From JACVRW01 sp963751105 (GTDB taxonomy: Bacteria > Actinomycetota > Thermoleophilia > Solirubrobacterales > Thermoleophilaceae), in contig CAVVTG010000002.1 in NCBI GenBank assembly GCA_963751105.1, positions 2,790,001 through 2,854,000 of the forward strand: a DNA stretch of 64,000 nt, written 5' to 3'. How positions within the stretch are numbered: position 1 is the stretch's first letter; each line of letters begins with the position of its first letter. The translations under genes were made by a program, and so were the position numbers. The notes under the pieces were generated by a model that saw only the letters and a program-made list of their open reading frames with translations, did no database searches and had not been told where the DNA came from. Below are positions 37,069 through 52,497 of the stretch, piece by piece.

Positions 37069-37464
37069 CTACTTGGCCTTTGCCCCGTACATCGAGCGCG
37101 ACTTGCGGCGCTCCGATACGCCGGCGGCATCGAGCGTGCCGCGCACGACCTTGTAGCGCACGCCCGGGAGGTCCTTCACGCGGCCTCCGCGCACCAGCAC
37201 CACCGAGTGCTCCTGAAGGTTGTGGCCCTCACCGGGGATGTAGGCGGTGACCTCCATCTGGTTGGTGAGGCGCACGCGGGCGACCTTGCGCAGGGCCGAG
37301 TTCGGCTTCTTGGGCGTGGTCGTATACACGCGCGTGCATACGCCGCGGCGCTGGGGCGCGGCGTTGCGCTTCTTGCGGCCCTGGCCGGACTTGAGACCCG
37401 GCGTGGCGACCTTCTTCTTGGGCTTGCTGCGGCCCTTGCGAACGAGCTGATTGATGCTTGGCAT
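37069..37464 (-). CDS. rpsL: 30S ribosomal protein S12
   Basis: This 131-residue decoding-centre protein starts MPSINQLVRKGRSKPKKKVA. The streptomycin-relevant lysines are wild-type in TTPKKPNSALRKVARV and RGGRVKDLPGVRYKVVRG, so target-based streptomycin resistance is not expected. It follows a TGCTACCAT element and is divergent from the alpha/beta hydrolase gene. Confidence 0.97.
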   Translation of the reverse strand: MPSINQLVRKGRSKPKKKVATPGLKSGQGRKKRNAAPQRRGVCTRVYTTTPKKPNSALRKVARVRLTNQMEVTAYIPGEGHNLQEHSVVLVRGGRVKDLPGVRYKVVRGTLDAAGVSERRKSRSMYGAKAK

Positions 37465-37474
37465 GCGGCGGGTG

Positions 37475-37483
37475 ATGGTAGCA
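37475..37483 (-). promoter_or_regulatory. Extended -10 element upstream of rpsL
   Basis: The minus strand reads TGCTACCAT about 10 bases before the rpsL ATG, in a 46-base divergent gap. That distance implies a very short leader or leaderless transcript, so it may instead be coincidental or part of a site used with another start. Confidence 0.3.
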
Positions 37484-37510
37484 GCGGCGACACCCTAGGC
37501 TTCCCGGCCC

Positions 37511-38341
37511 ATGACCCTCGACCAGCACCGCGGCGGCTCCGGCGAGCCGCTCGTTCTCGTACACGGAATCGGTCACACCTGGCGCGGCTTCGGCCCGATG
37601 CTGCCGCTGCTCGAACCCCGCTTCGACGTGCTGGCGGTGGACCTCCCCGGCTTCGGCAATTCGCCGCCGCTGAACAACGGCCGGGCGCCCACGCCCGAGG
37701 TCCTGGCCGACGCGGTGGAGGAGTCGATGGACGCGGCCGGGTTCGGCACCGCCCACGTGGCCGGCAACTCGCTGGGTGGCTGGATCGCCCTCGAGCTCGC
37801 TCGCCGCGGCCGGGCCCGCACCTGCACTGCGCTGTCGCCCGCGGGTCTCGCCCACGCGCGCGAGCGCGAGCTTGCCCGATCGATCCTGCGGTCCATGCGC
37901 TGGCTCGCCCAGAACGCGCCGGCGCCCGAGCCCCTCCTGCGCAACCCGGTCACGCGGACGATCTTCGCCGGCCCGACGCTCGGCAAGCCATGGCGAGCCG
38001 AGCCGGACGACCTGATCGAGCAGACTCGCCTGTTCGCCGACTCGCCCGGCTTCGACGCCACGCTGACCCAAACGCTCGATCGCCAGGTGGCCGGCCTGCC
38101 GGAGATCAGCTGCCCCGTGCTGGTGCTGTGGGGCACGAAGGATGTGATCCTGATCCCGCGCCAGGGTCGTCGTTTCGAGCGACTCATTCCCGGCTGCGAG
38201 CTGCGCTACCTGAAGGGCCTGGGCCACGTGCCCATGTCGGACGACCCCGAGCTCCTGGCCGGGGCCATCACCGAGTTCGCTCTCGGCGGCGCTAGGCCTG
38301 AGCCGCGTTCGCCCGAGCGGCCCGCAGCGGCGCCGGCGTAA
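37511..38341 (+). CDS. Alpha/beta-fold hydrolase
   Basis: This 276-residue protein has the full catalytic set: oxyanion loop LVHGIGHTWRGF, nucleophile Ser in VAGNSLGGWIALELA, acid Asp in LWGTKDVILIP and His in KGLGHVPMSDDPEL. DLPGFGNSPP is typical of the cofactor-free esterase/haloalkane-dehalogenase-like group. There is no signal peptide. Substrate cannot be told. Its 3' end overlaps the convergent membrane protein gene by 50 bases. Confidence 0.9.
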   Translation: MTLDQHRGGSGEPLVLVHGIGHTWRGFGPMLPLLEPRFDVLAVDLPGFGNSPPLNNGRAPTPEVLADAVEESMDAAGFGTAHVAGNSLGGWIALELARRGRARTCTALSPAGLAHARERELARSILRSMRWLAQNAPAPEPLLRNPVTRTIFAGPTLGKPWRAEPDDLIEQTRLFADSPGFDATLTQTLDRQVAGLPEISCPVLVLWGTKDVILIPRQGRRFERLIPGCELRYLKGLGHVPMSDDPELLAGAITEFALGGARPEPRSPERPAAAPA

Positions 38342-39164
38342 GCGCGGCGGCCACGATCACCAGCACGAAGGCAAAGCTCTGGAGCACGATGCCGACGGTG
38401 GTGCCCGGCATCGGGTCGCCGAACACGAGGATGCCGCCGCTGATGGCTGTCACGTTGGCGGCCGCGCTCGTGAGCGTGATCACCGGAACCGCCTCACCCT
38501 TCTGAAGCCCGCGCGCCGAGGCGTAGAAGGCGATCACCGAGGCGAGGACGCAGGTGAGCAGCCAGGGCGAGACCAGTCCGAAGACGCCCTCCTGTCCCAT
38601 CGAGGTCGTGAGCGCCTTGATGGCCACGTCGGAGACGCCGAAGAGGATGCCCGCCGCGGTGCCGAGCATGACGCCGTGGTGCTCGTGGGAGCCGAGCTTC
38701 TTGGACAGGACGAGGGCCGTGCCCAGCACCAGCAGCGCCGACTCGAAGGCGATCATGCCCGCGAGGGAGTAGCTCGAGTGGCCCCCGCCGCTGGTGGGCA
38801 GGGTCACGGCGAGCAGGACGAGCCCGAGCGCCGTGAGACCGACTCCGGCCCACTGGCGGGTGCCCACCGAGCAGCCGAAGAAGCGCTCGGCCAGGACCGT
38901 CAGGAACACGAGGCCGCCGGCGATAACGGCCTGGACGATCGACAGCGGGGCCATCGCGAGGGCGCCCACGTGGAAGATCCAGGCGATCAGCGCGACCAGC
39001 ATGCCGACCGCGAACCACTTCGAGCGGAAGAGGCCCACGGCGCTGGCCACGGGATGCCTCAGCGAGACGTCGGGCGCTGCGCACGCACCGCGATGCTTGA
39101 GTAGGAAGCCGACATTGGTGGCGAATGCACAAAGCAACGCCAGCACGATTCCGAGTTGGAGCAC
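38292..39164 (-). CDS. DMT-superfamily (EamA/NIPA-like) membrane transporter
   Basis: This 290-residue protein with about nine or ten hydrophobic helices shows the DMT pattern: an early helix (LGIVLALLCAFATNVGFLLK), APLSIVQAVIAGGLVFLTVL with a following AERFFG and an end-of-domain GIVLQSFAFVLVIVAAALTP. No substrate is indicated; relatives include metabolite exporters and Mg2+ transporters. It starts close to a pair of tandem hairpins. Confidence 0.75.
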   Translation of the reverse strand: MLQLGIVLALLCAFATNVGFLLKHRGACAAPDVSLRHPVASAVGLFRSKWFAVGMLVALIAWIFHVGALAMAPLSIVQAVIAGGLVFLTVLAERFFGCSVGTRQWAGVGLTALGLVLLAVTLPTSGGGHSSYSLAGMIAFESALLVLGTALVLSKKLGSHEHHGVMLGTAAGILFGVSDVAIKALTTSMGQEGVFGLVSPWLLTCVLASVIAFYASARGLQKGEAVPVITLTSAAANVTAISGGILVFGDPMPGTTVGIVLQSFAFVLVIVAAALTPAPLRAARANAAQA

Positions 39165-39197
39165 TGGTTATCTAGAGAGTGTCTGGTTCAGCGTTCT

Positions 39198-39240
39198 AGG
39201 GGAAAGGCGGATTCCCCTATCCGATAGTTCGTCCTATCGG
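39198..39240. repeat. Two tandem perfect hairpins in a divergent intergenic region
   Basis: AGGGGAA (39198-39204) pairs with TTCCCCT (39212-39218) around AGGCGGA. Two bases later CCGATAG (39221-39227) pairs with CTATCGG (39234-39240) around TTCGTC. Both stems are perfect 7 bp. The region lies between the starts of a DMT transporter (-) and a HAD-like gene (+), so operator sites or a structured leader are possible. Confidence 0.55.
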
Positions 39241-39288
39241 CCCCCACGCCTCCCGCTTGAACGAGACGGCGCCTAAGTCGTCAACCTA

Positions 39289-39829
39289 ATGGCTGCCCGC
39301 GTACGGCAAAACGAAACTTTGCAACAACACACACACGACACACGACCAATCCTTTTCCTCGACGTGGACGGGGTGATCAGCCTCTTCGGGTTCCGACCCG
39401 GAGAGGACACCCTGCCCGGCCCCCTGCACGCGATTGACGGTGTCACTCACTGCATCCCCGAAGACAACGGGGCAAGACTGGTCAGGCTAGCTGAAAGGTT
39501 CGACCTCGTTTGGGCGACCGGGTGGGAGGAGCGCGCCAATGATCATCTGCCGTGGCTCCTCAAGCTGCCCTTCCGCAGCCTGCCCGTGCTCACCTTCGAC
39601 GGGCGTGCCGTGTTCGGCTCCGCGCACTGGAAGCTCGACGCGATCGAGGAATACGCGTATCAGCGCGCCGGCGGCCTGGGTGGACGACAACCTCGACGAG
39701 GAGTGCCGGACCTGGGCGAAAATGCGCGCCCTGCCCACCCTGCTGGTGGAGACCAGCCCTGCCGTCGGGCTCACGGACGAGCACGTGGAGCTGTTGCTCG
39801 AATGGGCCGCCGGTCTGCGCGAGGCGTGA
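39289..39829 (+). CDS. HAD-like domain protein (frameshifted near 39670)
   Basis: The N-terminal part reads RPILFLDVDGVISLFG, a HAD motif I (DxDG), then LVWATGWEERANDHLPWLL (motif II-like T/S), and HWKLDAIEEYA (Lys). After GCCGG at 39667-39671 the frame breaks. Removing one G gives AAAWVDDNLDEECRTWA, with motif III/IV Asp residues, and a natural stop at 39827-39829. The restored protein of about 180 residues fits small HAD proteins of actinobacteria; as read it runs to 39834 with a nonsense tail. Phosphatase activity is plausible but unproven. Confidence 0.75.
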
Positions 39830-39839
39830 TGTAAGGCGT

Positions 39840-39870
39840 GGGGCCGCCCGGGTTCTCACCGGGCGGCCCC
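39840..39870. terminator. Strong GC hairpin after rpoC and the HAD-like gene
   Basis: A perfect 12-bp stem, GGGGCCGCCCGG with CCGGGCGGCCCC, has a 7-base loop and sits 12 bases from the rpoC stop and 10 bases from the convergent HAD-like gene. It is likely a bidirectional terminator. No T tract on either side. Confidence 0.7.
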
Positions 39871-39882
39871 GACTCAGAAACC

Positions 39883-43953
<4,071 letters not shown>

Positions 43954-43961
43954 TCGGTCCC

Positions 43962-47570
<3,609 letters not shown>

Positions 47571-47641
47571 GACGGCAACTCCTTCGAGTCAGTTGAGACG
47601 ACGGCGGGCGAGGGCGAAACGGGCGCAAAGCGCGACCGACC

Positions 47642-47671
47642 AGAATAGCAGACCGAAACCCGCCCCCACAA
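47642..47671 (-). promoter_or_regulatory. Probable rpoB promoter
   Basis: On the minus strand TTGTGG (47666-47671) and TATTCT (47642-47647) are 18 bases apart, with an extended -10 TGC. Transcription would start near 47636, giving a leader of about 65 bases. It is needed because three unrelated genes separate rpoB from rplL. Confidence 0.5.
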
Positions 47672-47700
47672 GGGGCGGTTGCGCGCCCACGCTGGTGGGC
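47660..47700. terminator. Two hairpins overlapping the rpoB -35 region
   Basis: CCGCCCC/GGGGCGG (47660-47678, 7 bp) and GCCCAC/GTGGGC (47685-47700, 6 bp) lie between the membrane hydrolase gene and rpoB. They may end transcripts of the preceding genes; the first hairpin includes the proposed -35 hexamer. No T tract. Confidence 0.4.
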
Positions 47701-47801
47701 ACGCCCGGCCATCACGGACCCCGTCCCGAGGCACCGAGAGTATGTGTCGGCGCGGCTAACGAGGGACGGCTACGGCTATAGGCCGACGGCCAGGATAGCG
47801 G

Positions 47802-48311
47802 CTATTTCTTGATTTGTGCCCGCACGGCCAGGGCCACCATCGCGGCCGAGTACAGCGAGTGGGGCACGCGGAAGCTGCGGCGCGTCAGCGGGCGCAGCAG
47901 GGTCACGCCGGTGCCCACGGCCAGGTCGCGGGCGAAGTGGGCCAGTCCGCCGGCGGCCGCGCCCCGCGCGTACTCCCTGAGCGGTCCTCTGGCCGTCGCG
48001 CCGATCAGCGCCGGCAGGGCCAGGGCCAGCAGGCCGTGCGTCACCGGCCGAGGGTGGTCCACCTGGGGCAGCGTGCGCGAGAACACGAGCGGGACGTGGT
48101 CCACGTCGGGCATCACCGAGCCGGCCATGAAGCCCGCCGACCACTCGGGCGAGCGCTCCGGGAGGTTCAGCAGCACGAGGGCAGCGGTGGCCACGTGGGC
48201 CGGCTCGTCGAACAGGCCGATCAGGATCCAGGGCGGGCGCGCGTGGCGGATCGTCAGGTCCGCGGCCAGCACCGTGGCCACCGCCGTCAGCGCGATCGCC
48301 GGGCGGCTCAC
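47802..48311 (-). CDS. Membrane-bound metal-dependent hydrolase (DUF457/YdjM-like)
   Basis: This 169-residue protein with several hydrophobic segments has family-like histidine/aspartate motifs: FDEPAHVATAALVLL, GSVMPDVDHVPLVF, HPRPVTHGLLALALP and AHFARDLAVGTGV. These match inner-membrane metal-dependent hydrolases of the YdjM type, whose substrates are unknown. GTG at 48311 overlaps the VOC protein stop (GTGA), so the two genes are coupled. It is the last of three genes lying between rplL and rpoB. Confidence 0.75.
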   Translation of the reverse strand: MSRPAIALTAVATVLAADLTIRHARPPWILIGLFDEPAHVATAALVLLNLPERSPEWSAGFMAGSVMPDVDHVPLVFSRTLPQVDHPRPVTHGLLALALPALIGATARGPLREYARGAAAGGLAHFARDLAVGTGVTLLRPLTRRSFRVPHSLYSAAMVALAVRAQIKK

Positions 48312-48697
48312 CGGCCCTCGTACGAGATCAGCTCGAGCAGGCTGCCGTCGGGGTCGCGGAAATAGACGCTCGTCCCCTCGTCGCGGCCGCCGTAGCGGGT
48401 GACCGGTCCCTCCTCGATCTCCACCTCGTGGGTTTGGAGGTGGTCGCGCGCCGCCTCGATCGGGCCGTCCCACACGAAGCACAGGTCCGCACCGCCCGGC
48501 TCGGCGGGCCGCTGCGCCACCGGCTGCGGGTGCATGCCCGGCCCGTGCACGTTCAGCTGCTGATCACCGAAGCGGTAGTGCCGTGACGGCCCGCCGTCAC
48601 CCTTGTCGATCAGCTCCGCGCCGAGCACGTCGCGGTAGAACGCGTTCGAGCGCTCCCAGTCGGAGACGTGGATGACCACGTGGTCGAGGCGGACCAT
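48308..48697 (-). CDS. VOC-family (glyoxalase/dioxygenase fold) protein
   Basis: This 129-residue single-domain protein has the paired beta-alpha-beta-beta-beta units of the vicinal oxygen chelate fold: LDHVVIHVSDWERSNAFYRD in the first, ADLCFVWDGPIEAARDHLQT in the second, ending SVYFRDPDGSLLELISYEG. Candidate metal ligands are the His in LDHVVIHV, a His near QQLNVHGPG and the Glu in LLELI. The reaction is unknown. It follows ggt by 13 bases. Confidence 0.85.
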   Translation of the reverse strand: MVRLDHVVIHVSDWERSNAFYRDVLGAELIDKGDGGPSRHYRFGDQQLNVHGPGMHPQPVAQRPAEPGGADLCFVWDGPIEAARDHLQTHEVEIEEGPVTRYGGRDEGTSVYFRDPDGSLLELISYEGR

Positions 48698-48710
48698 GTG
48701 GTCCGGGATG

Positions 48711-50483
48711 CTACGGGCGCACGGTGGCCGCGCTGCCGCCGCCGCGGCGAGTGGGCTCGGCCGCGGCGAGCAGCCGGCCGCGGCGTCCGAACTCGAGCGC
48801 CGTGACTGCGCCGATCTCCGTCATCGGCGTCCCGTAGGTGTGCCCGTAGTCAGAGGCCAGCTCCTGGCCCTCGGCGGACGCGATGAAGGGCGGCTCCGCG
48901 GTGGCGCCGGCCGCCGTGTTGCGCTGGGCCACGCGCGGCCGCTCGATCGCCTCCGGCAGGGTCGCGCCCAGGTCGAGCCGCTCGAGCAGCACCTGGAGCA
49001 CGGTGGTCGGGATGGTCGAGCCGCCCGGCGAGCCGACGGCGATGAACGGCTTGCCGTCGCGGGTGATGATCGTCGGGCTCATCGAGCTGCGCGGCCGCTT
49101 GCCGCCGTCGGCGCGGTTGGGGTGCGTGGTCGAGTCGATGTTGAAGTCCGTGAGTTCGTTGTTGAGCAGGAAGCCGTAGCCCGGGACGACGATCCCGTTG
49201 CCGCCGGTCGACTCGATCGTGAAGGTGTAGGAGACGACGGTGCCAGTGCGGTCCGACACCACGAGGTGGGTGGTGGATTGACGCGGGTGCGAGATCGTCG
49301 CCGACGCCTGCGCCACGTCGCTCGGGTCGCCCTGGTTGTCGTAGGGATCGCCCGGGTCGACGGGGCTGGTGGCCGCCTGGGTCGGATCGATCAGCGCCCG
49401 GCGCTCTGCGGCGAAGCTGTCCGAGAGCAGGCCCGAGAGCGGCACGTCGAAGAAGTCGGGATCGGCCAGGAAGGCGCCGCGGTCGGCGTAGGCGAGCCGC
49501 TCGGATTCCAGCAGCAGGTGGAGCGCGCGCGTCCGGTCGGCCGCCAGGTCGGAGTAGCCCTCGAGGATGTTGAGGACCTCCCCCACGGTGGTCGCGCCGC
49601 TCGACGGCGGTCCCATGCCCCACACGTCGAGTCCGCGGTAGCCGATGCGGGCGGCCTCGCGCTCGATCGCCTCGTAGGCCCTGAGGTCCGAGGGCTCGAG
49701 CAGGCCGGGGCGCCAGACGTGGTCGGCGTCGGGCGCGATGGGCGGATCCTGCGCGGCCGCGGCGATCGCCCTGGCGAGGTCCCCGCGGTAGAAGGCACGC
49801 GCACCCTGGTCGGCGATCAGCCTGTAGGTGCGTGCAAGGTCGCGGTTGCGGAGGCGGGAGCCGACGTCGCGCGGCGTCCCGTCCTCGTCGAGATAGATCT
49901 CAGCGGTCGCCGGGACGTCGTCGAACCAGGGCACGGCGGGCTCGGTCTGGGAGACGAAGGTCTCATCAACGATGAAGCCCCTGCGCGCGGTTCGGATGCC
50001 AGGCTTCAAGACCTTCTTCAGCGACCAGGTCCCATAGTCGTCCAGCGCCTTCTCCCAGCCGGCCACGGTTCCGGGCACACCGGCGGACAGGCCGCTCCAG
50101 CGTGCCGGCTCGAACGCCAGCGGCGCCCCGTTCTCGAAGAAGGAGTCGGGCTCCATGGCGGCCGGCGACTCCTCACGCGAGTCGATGGTCGTGACCTCGC
50201 CTTCGGGCGTGCGGATCACCATGAAGCCCCCGCCTCCGATACCGCACGAGTAGGGCTCGGTCACGCCGAGCACGGCGGCAGCGGCCACGGCGGCGTCGAC
50301 GGCGTTGCCGCCCCGGCGCAACGTCCGGATGGCGGCCTCGGTGCCCTTGACGTCCACCGTGGCGGCGGCGCCGTCGCGGCCGACGGCGGTGGGCTGCTTC
50401 TGCAGGTCGCTCGCCAGCGCCACCTGCGGATCGAACAGAACGACGGCTATGAGGGCAACGAGGACGAGGCGGGCTATCAGCAC
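48711..50483 (-). CDS. ggt: Gamma-glutamyltransferase
   Basis: This 590-residue protein has a signal peptide (MLIARLVLVALIAVVLFDPQ, cleavage near ALAS). The autoprocessing site and nucleophile Thr lie in QSTTHLVVSDRTGTVVSYTF near residue 404, and the oxyanion motif is GSPGGSTIPTTVL near residue 489. GGT cleaves or transfers the gamma-glutamyl group of glutathione and related thiols outside the cytoplasm. It sits 60 bases after rplL on the same strand, in an unusual place between ribosomal and RNA polymerase genes. Confidence 0.92.
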   Translation of the reverse strand: MLIARLVLVALIAVVLFDPQVALASDLQKQPTAVGRDGAAATVDVKGTEAAIRTLRRGGNAVDAAVAAAAVLGVTEPYSCGIGGGGFMVIRTPEGEVTTIDSREESPAAMEPDSFFENGAPLAFEPARWSGLSAGVPGTVAGWEKALDDYGTWSLKKVLKPGIRTARRGFIVDETFVSQTEPAVPWFDDVPATAEIYLDEDGTPRDVGSRLRNRDLARTYRLIADQGARAFYRGDLARAIAAAAQDPPIAPDADHVWRPGLLEPSDLRAYEAIEREAARIGYRGLDVWGMGPPSSGATTVGEVLNILEGYSDLAADRTRALHLLLESERLAYADRGAFLADPDFFDVPLSGLLSDSFAAERRALIDPTQAATSPVDPGDPYDNQGDPSDVAQASATISHPRQSTTHLVVSDRTGTVVSYTFTIESTGGNGIVVPGYGFLLNNELTDFNIDSTTHPNRADGGKRPRSSMSPTIITRDGKPFIAVGSPGGSTIPTTVLQVLLERLDLGATLPEAIERPRVAQRNTAAGATAEPPFIASAEGQELASDYGHTYGTPMTEIGAVTALEFGRRGRLLAAAEPTRRGGGSAATVRP

Positions 50484-50542
50484 TGCCCGAGCCCTACCCG
50501 GGCCCGGGCCTTGCTATTCCCCGGCGACGTCGTCGCCCGCGG

Positions 50543-50923
50543 CTACTTCAGCTCGACGGAGGCGCCGGCCTCCTCGAGCTCGCCCTTGAGCTTGTCGCCC
50601 TCGTCGCGGTCCACGCCCTCGCGGATCGGCTTGGGAGCCTCGTCCACGAGCGCCTTGGCCTCCTTGAGGCCGAGGCCGGTGGCGGCGCGCACGACCTTGA
50701 TCACCTGGATCTTCTTGTCGCCCGCGCCGGTGAGGACGACGTCCACGGTGGACGACTCCTCCTCCTCCGCGGCGCCGTCGCCGGCCGCGGCGCCGGCCGG
50801 AGCGGCGGCGGCGACCGCGGTCGCGGACACGCCGAACTCTTCCTCGAGCGCCTTGATCAGCTCAGACAGCTCGAGTACGGACATCTTCTTGATCTCTTCG
50901 ATCAGTTCAGTTGCAGTGGCCAT
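50543..50923 (-). CDS. rplL: 50S ribosomal protein L7/L12
   Basis: This 126-residue protein has the N-terminal dimerisation domain (EEIKKMSVLELSELIKALEE), an Ala-rich hinge (AAAAPAGAAAGDGAAEEEES) and the factor-binding C-terminal domain (KIQVIKVVRAATGLGLKEAK). It forms the stalk that recruits translational GTPases. GGAGGGCCC before its ATG follows the rplJ stop closely. Confidence 0.98.
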   Translation of the reverse strand: MATATELIEEIKKMSVLELSELIKALEEEFGVSATAVAAAAPAGAAAGDGAAEEEESSTVDVVLTGAGDKKIQVIKVVRAATGLGLKEAKALVDEAPKPIREGVDRDEGDKLKGELEEAGASVELK

Positions 50924-50932
50924 GGGCCCTCC

Positions 50933-51627
50933 TTACTCCTTCTCTTCGCCCTCGGAGGGCGCTTCAGTTTCATCGGATTCGTCGCCTTCGGAAGCGTCCT
51001 CTGAGGGCGCTTCGTCGGCGGAAGTCTCGGCTTCAGGCTCGGCTTCGGCTCGGCCTCTGGCTCCGGCTCGGCCTCCGGCTCGGCGGCGGGCGCACCCCCC
51101 ACCGGCACCATCCCCTCGTCGGCGATCTGCTTCAGCTGGATCGCCAGGCCGGAGATGAGCGCGTTCAGGCCTCGCACCAGGCCGGTGATCGGCGAGGCGA
51201 TCACCCCGACGAGCTGGCCGTGGAGCACATCGAGCGCCGGGAGCCGCGAGAGCTCGGTGAGCTGCTCCACCGTCAGCGGCTCGCCGCTCATCACACCACC
51301 CTTGAACCCGAGCATCCCGTGCTCGCGGTTGAACTGGGCGAGCGCCTTGGCCGCCAGGGCCACGTCGCCATCGGCGGCCACGAAGGTGAACGCGGTCGGG
51401 CCCTCGAGCGTCGGCTTGAGGGTGTCGGCGCCGGCCTCGTCGGCCGCCCGCTCGGTCAGGGTGTTCTTGACCACCCGGAAGCGAGCACCGGCTTCGTTGA
51501 GCCGGGTGCGCAGCTCGGCCGCCTGGGGCACCGAGATGCCGCGGTAGTCGACGGCGAAGACCGCCTCCGATTCCTTGATCTGGGCGGCCACCTCCTCGAT
51601 GACCGCTGCCTTCTGGTCTCTGTCCAT
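50933..51627 (-). CDS. rplJ: 50S ribosomal protein L10 (frameshifted in its acidic tail)
   Basis: Residues 1-175 are a normal L10 (MDRDQKAAVIEEVAAQIKES, AVFAVDYRGISVPQAAELRT, FRVVKNTL). In an EP/EA-rich repeat near 51044-51047 the frame switches from acidic to basic residues and runs to 50902, overlapping rplL. Adding one base there keeps the acidic character (SADEAPSEDASEGDESDETE) and ends with TAA at 50933-50935, ten bases before rplL. The corrected end is given here. L10 anchors L7/L12 and probably represses its own operon through the upstream leader. Confidence 0.93.
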
Positions 51628-51639
51628 GTCGTTCCGTTC

Positions 51640-51765
51640 TCTTGAATCAAATGAGCCCGCACGCAGGCGGGCTCACGGAACGAACCGGATCGGGACCGGT
51701 CCTGCTCTGCTCGCTCCACCTGTCCCGGACTTACGGTGGCCGGGGGTCTCGGGCGGAAAGCTTTG
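51640..51765 (-). ncRNA. L10-type ribosomal protein leader with terminator-like hairpin
   Basis: The 143-base gap between rplA and rplJ resembles bacterial L10 leaders. A CCGAGACCCCCGG-type segment near 51740 resembles the L10-binding internal loop. Closer to the gene, GAGCCCGC / GCGGGCTC (51653-51674, 8-bp stem) is followed on the minus strand by ATTTGATTC. L10 leaders let L10(L12)4 repress rplJ-rplL by termination or blocked translation. Identification is by eye and position. Confidence 0.55.
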
Positions 51766-51770
51766 AAGGG

Positions 51771-52493
51771 TCAGGCTACCGCGACCGTCTCCTCCACGAT
51801 CCCGCGCGTGCGCGAGGGGTCGATCTTGATGCCGGGGCTCGCGCTCGTGGTGAGCGTCACCGTCTGCAGGTAGCGCCCCTTGGCCGAGGCAGGCTTGGCC
51901 TTCAGGATCTCGTCGAGCAGGGCCGCGTAGTTCTCGAGCAGCACCTGGCCGTCGAAGCTGAGCTTGCCGATCGGCAGGTGCACGATCGCGTGGCGGTCCG
52001 TGCGGTACTCGATCTTGCCCGCCTTCGACTCCGACACCGCCTTGGCCACGTCCATCGTGACCGTGCCCACCTTCGGGTTGGGCATCTTGCCCTGCGGCCC
52101 GAGGACGCGGCCGAGCTTGCCCACCACCGGCATCATGTCCGGGGTGGCGATGGCCACGTCGAAGTCGGTCCAGCCGCCCTCCACCCGCTCGGAGAGATCC
52201 TCGGCGCCCACCACGTCGGCGCCGGCCTCCTCGGCCTCGCGGGCCTTGTCGCCGCGAGCGAACACGGCCACCGTCATCTCCTTGCCGAGCCCGTGCGGGA
52301 GGGAGATGGTGCCGCGCAGCTGCTGGTCGGCATGGCGCACGTTGAGGCCGGTGCGGATGTGCACCTCCACGGTCTCGTCGTACTTGGCCGGCTCGAAGTC
52401 CTTGATGATCTGCACCGCCTCGTTGGGCGGGTACAGGTGCTCGCGGTCGACCTTCTCCAGGTTGTTGCGGTAGCGCTTGCCGTGCTTGGGCAT
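51771..52493 (-). CDS. rplA: 50S ribosomal protein L1
   Basis: This 240-residue protein starts MPKHGKRYRNNLEKVDREHL and has the L1 signature (TPDMMPVVGKLGRVLGPQGK, then MPNPKVGTVT) and ends in SRTRGIVEETVAVA. L1 lines the E site and in many bacteria represses rplK-rplA translation. Its ATG lies just four bases after the last rplK codon with family homology. Confidence 0.97.
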   Translation of the reverse strand: MPKHGKRYRNNLEKVDREHLYPPNEAVQIIKDFEPAKYDETVEVHIRTGLNVRHADQQLRGTISLPHGLGKEMTVAVFARGDKAREAEEAGADVVGAEDLSERVEGGWTDFDVAIATPDMMPVVGKLGRVLGPQGKMPNPKVGTVTMDVAKAVSESKAGKIEYRTDRHAIVHLPIGKLSFDGQVLLENYAALLDEILKAKPASAKGRYLQTVTLTTSASPGIKIDPSRTRGIVEETVAVA

Positions 52494-52497
52494 GGCA

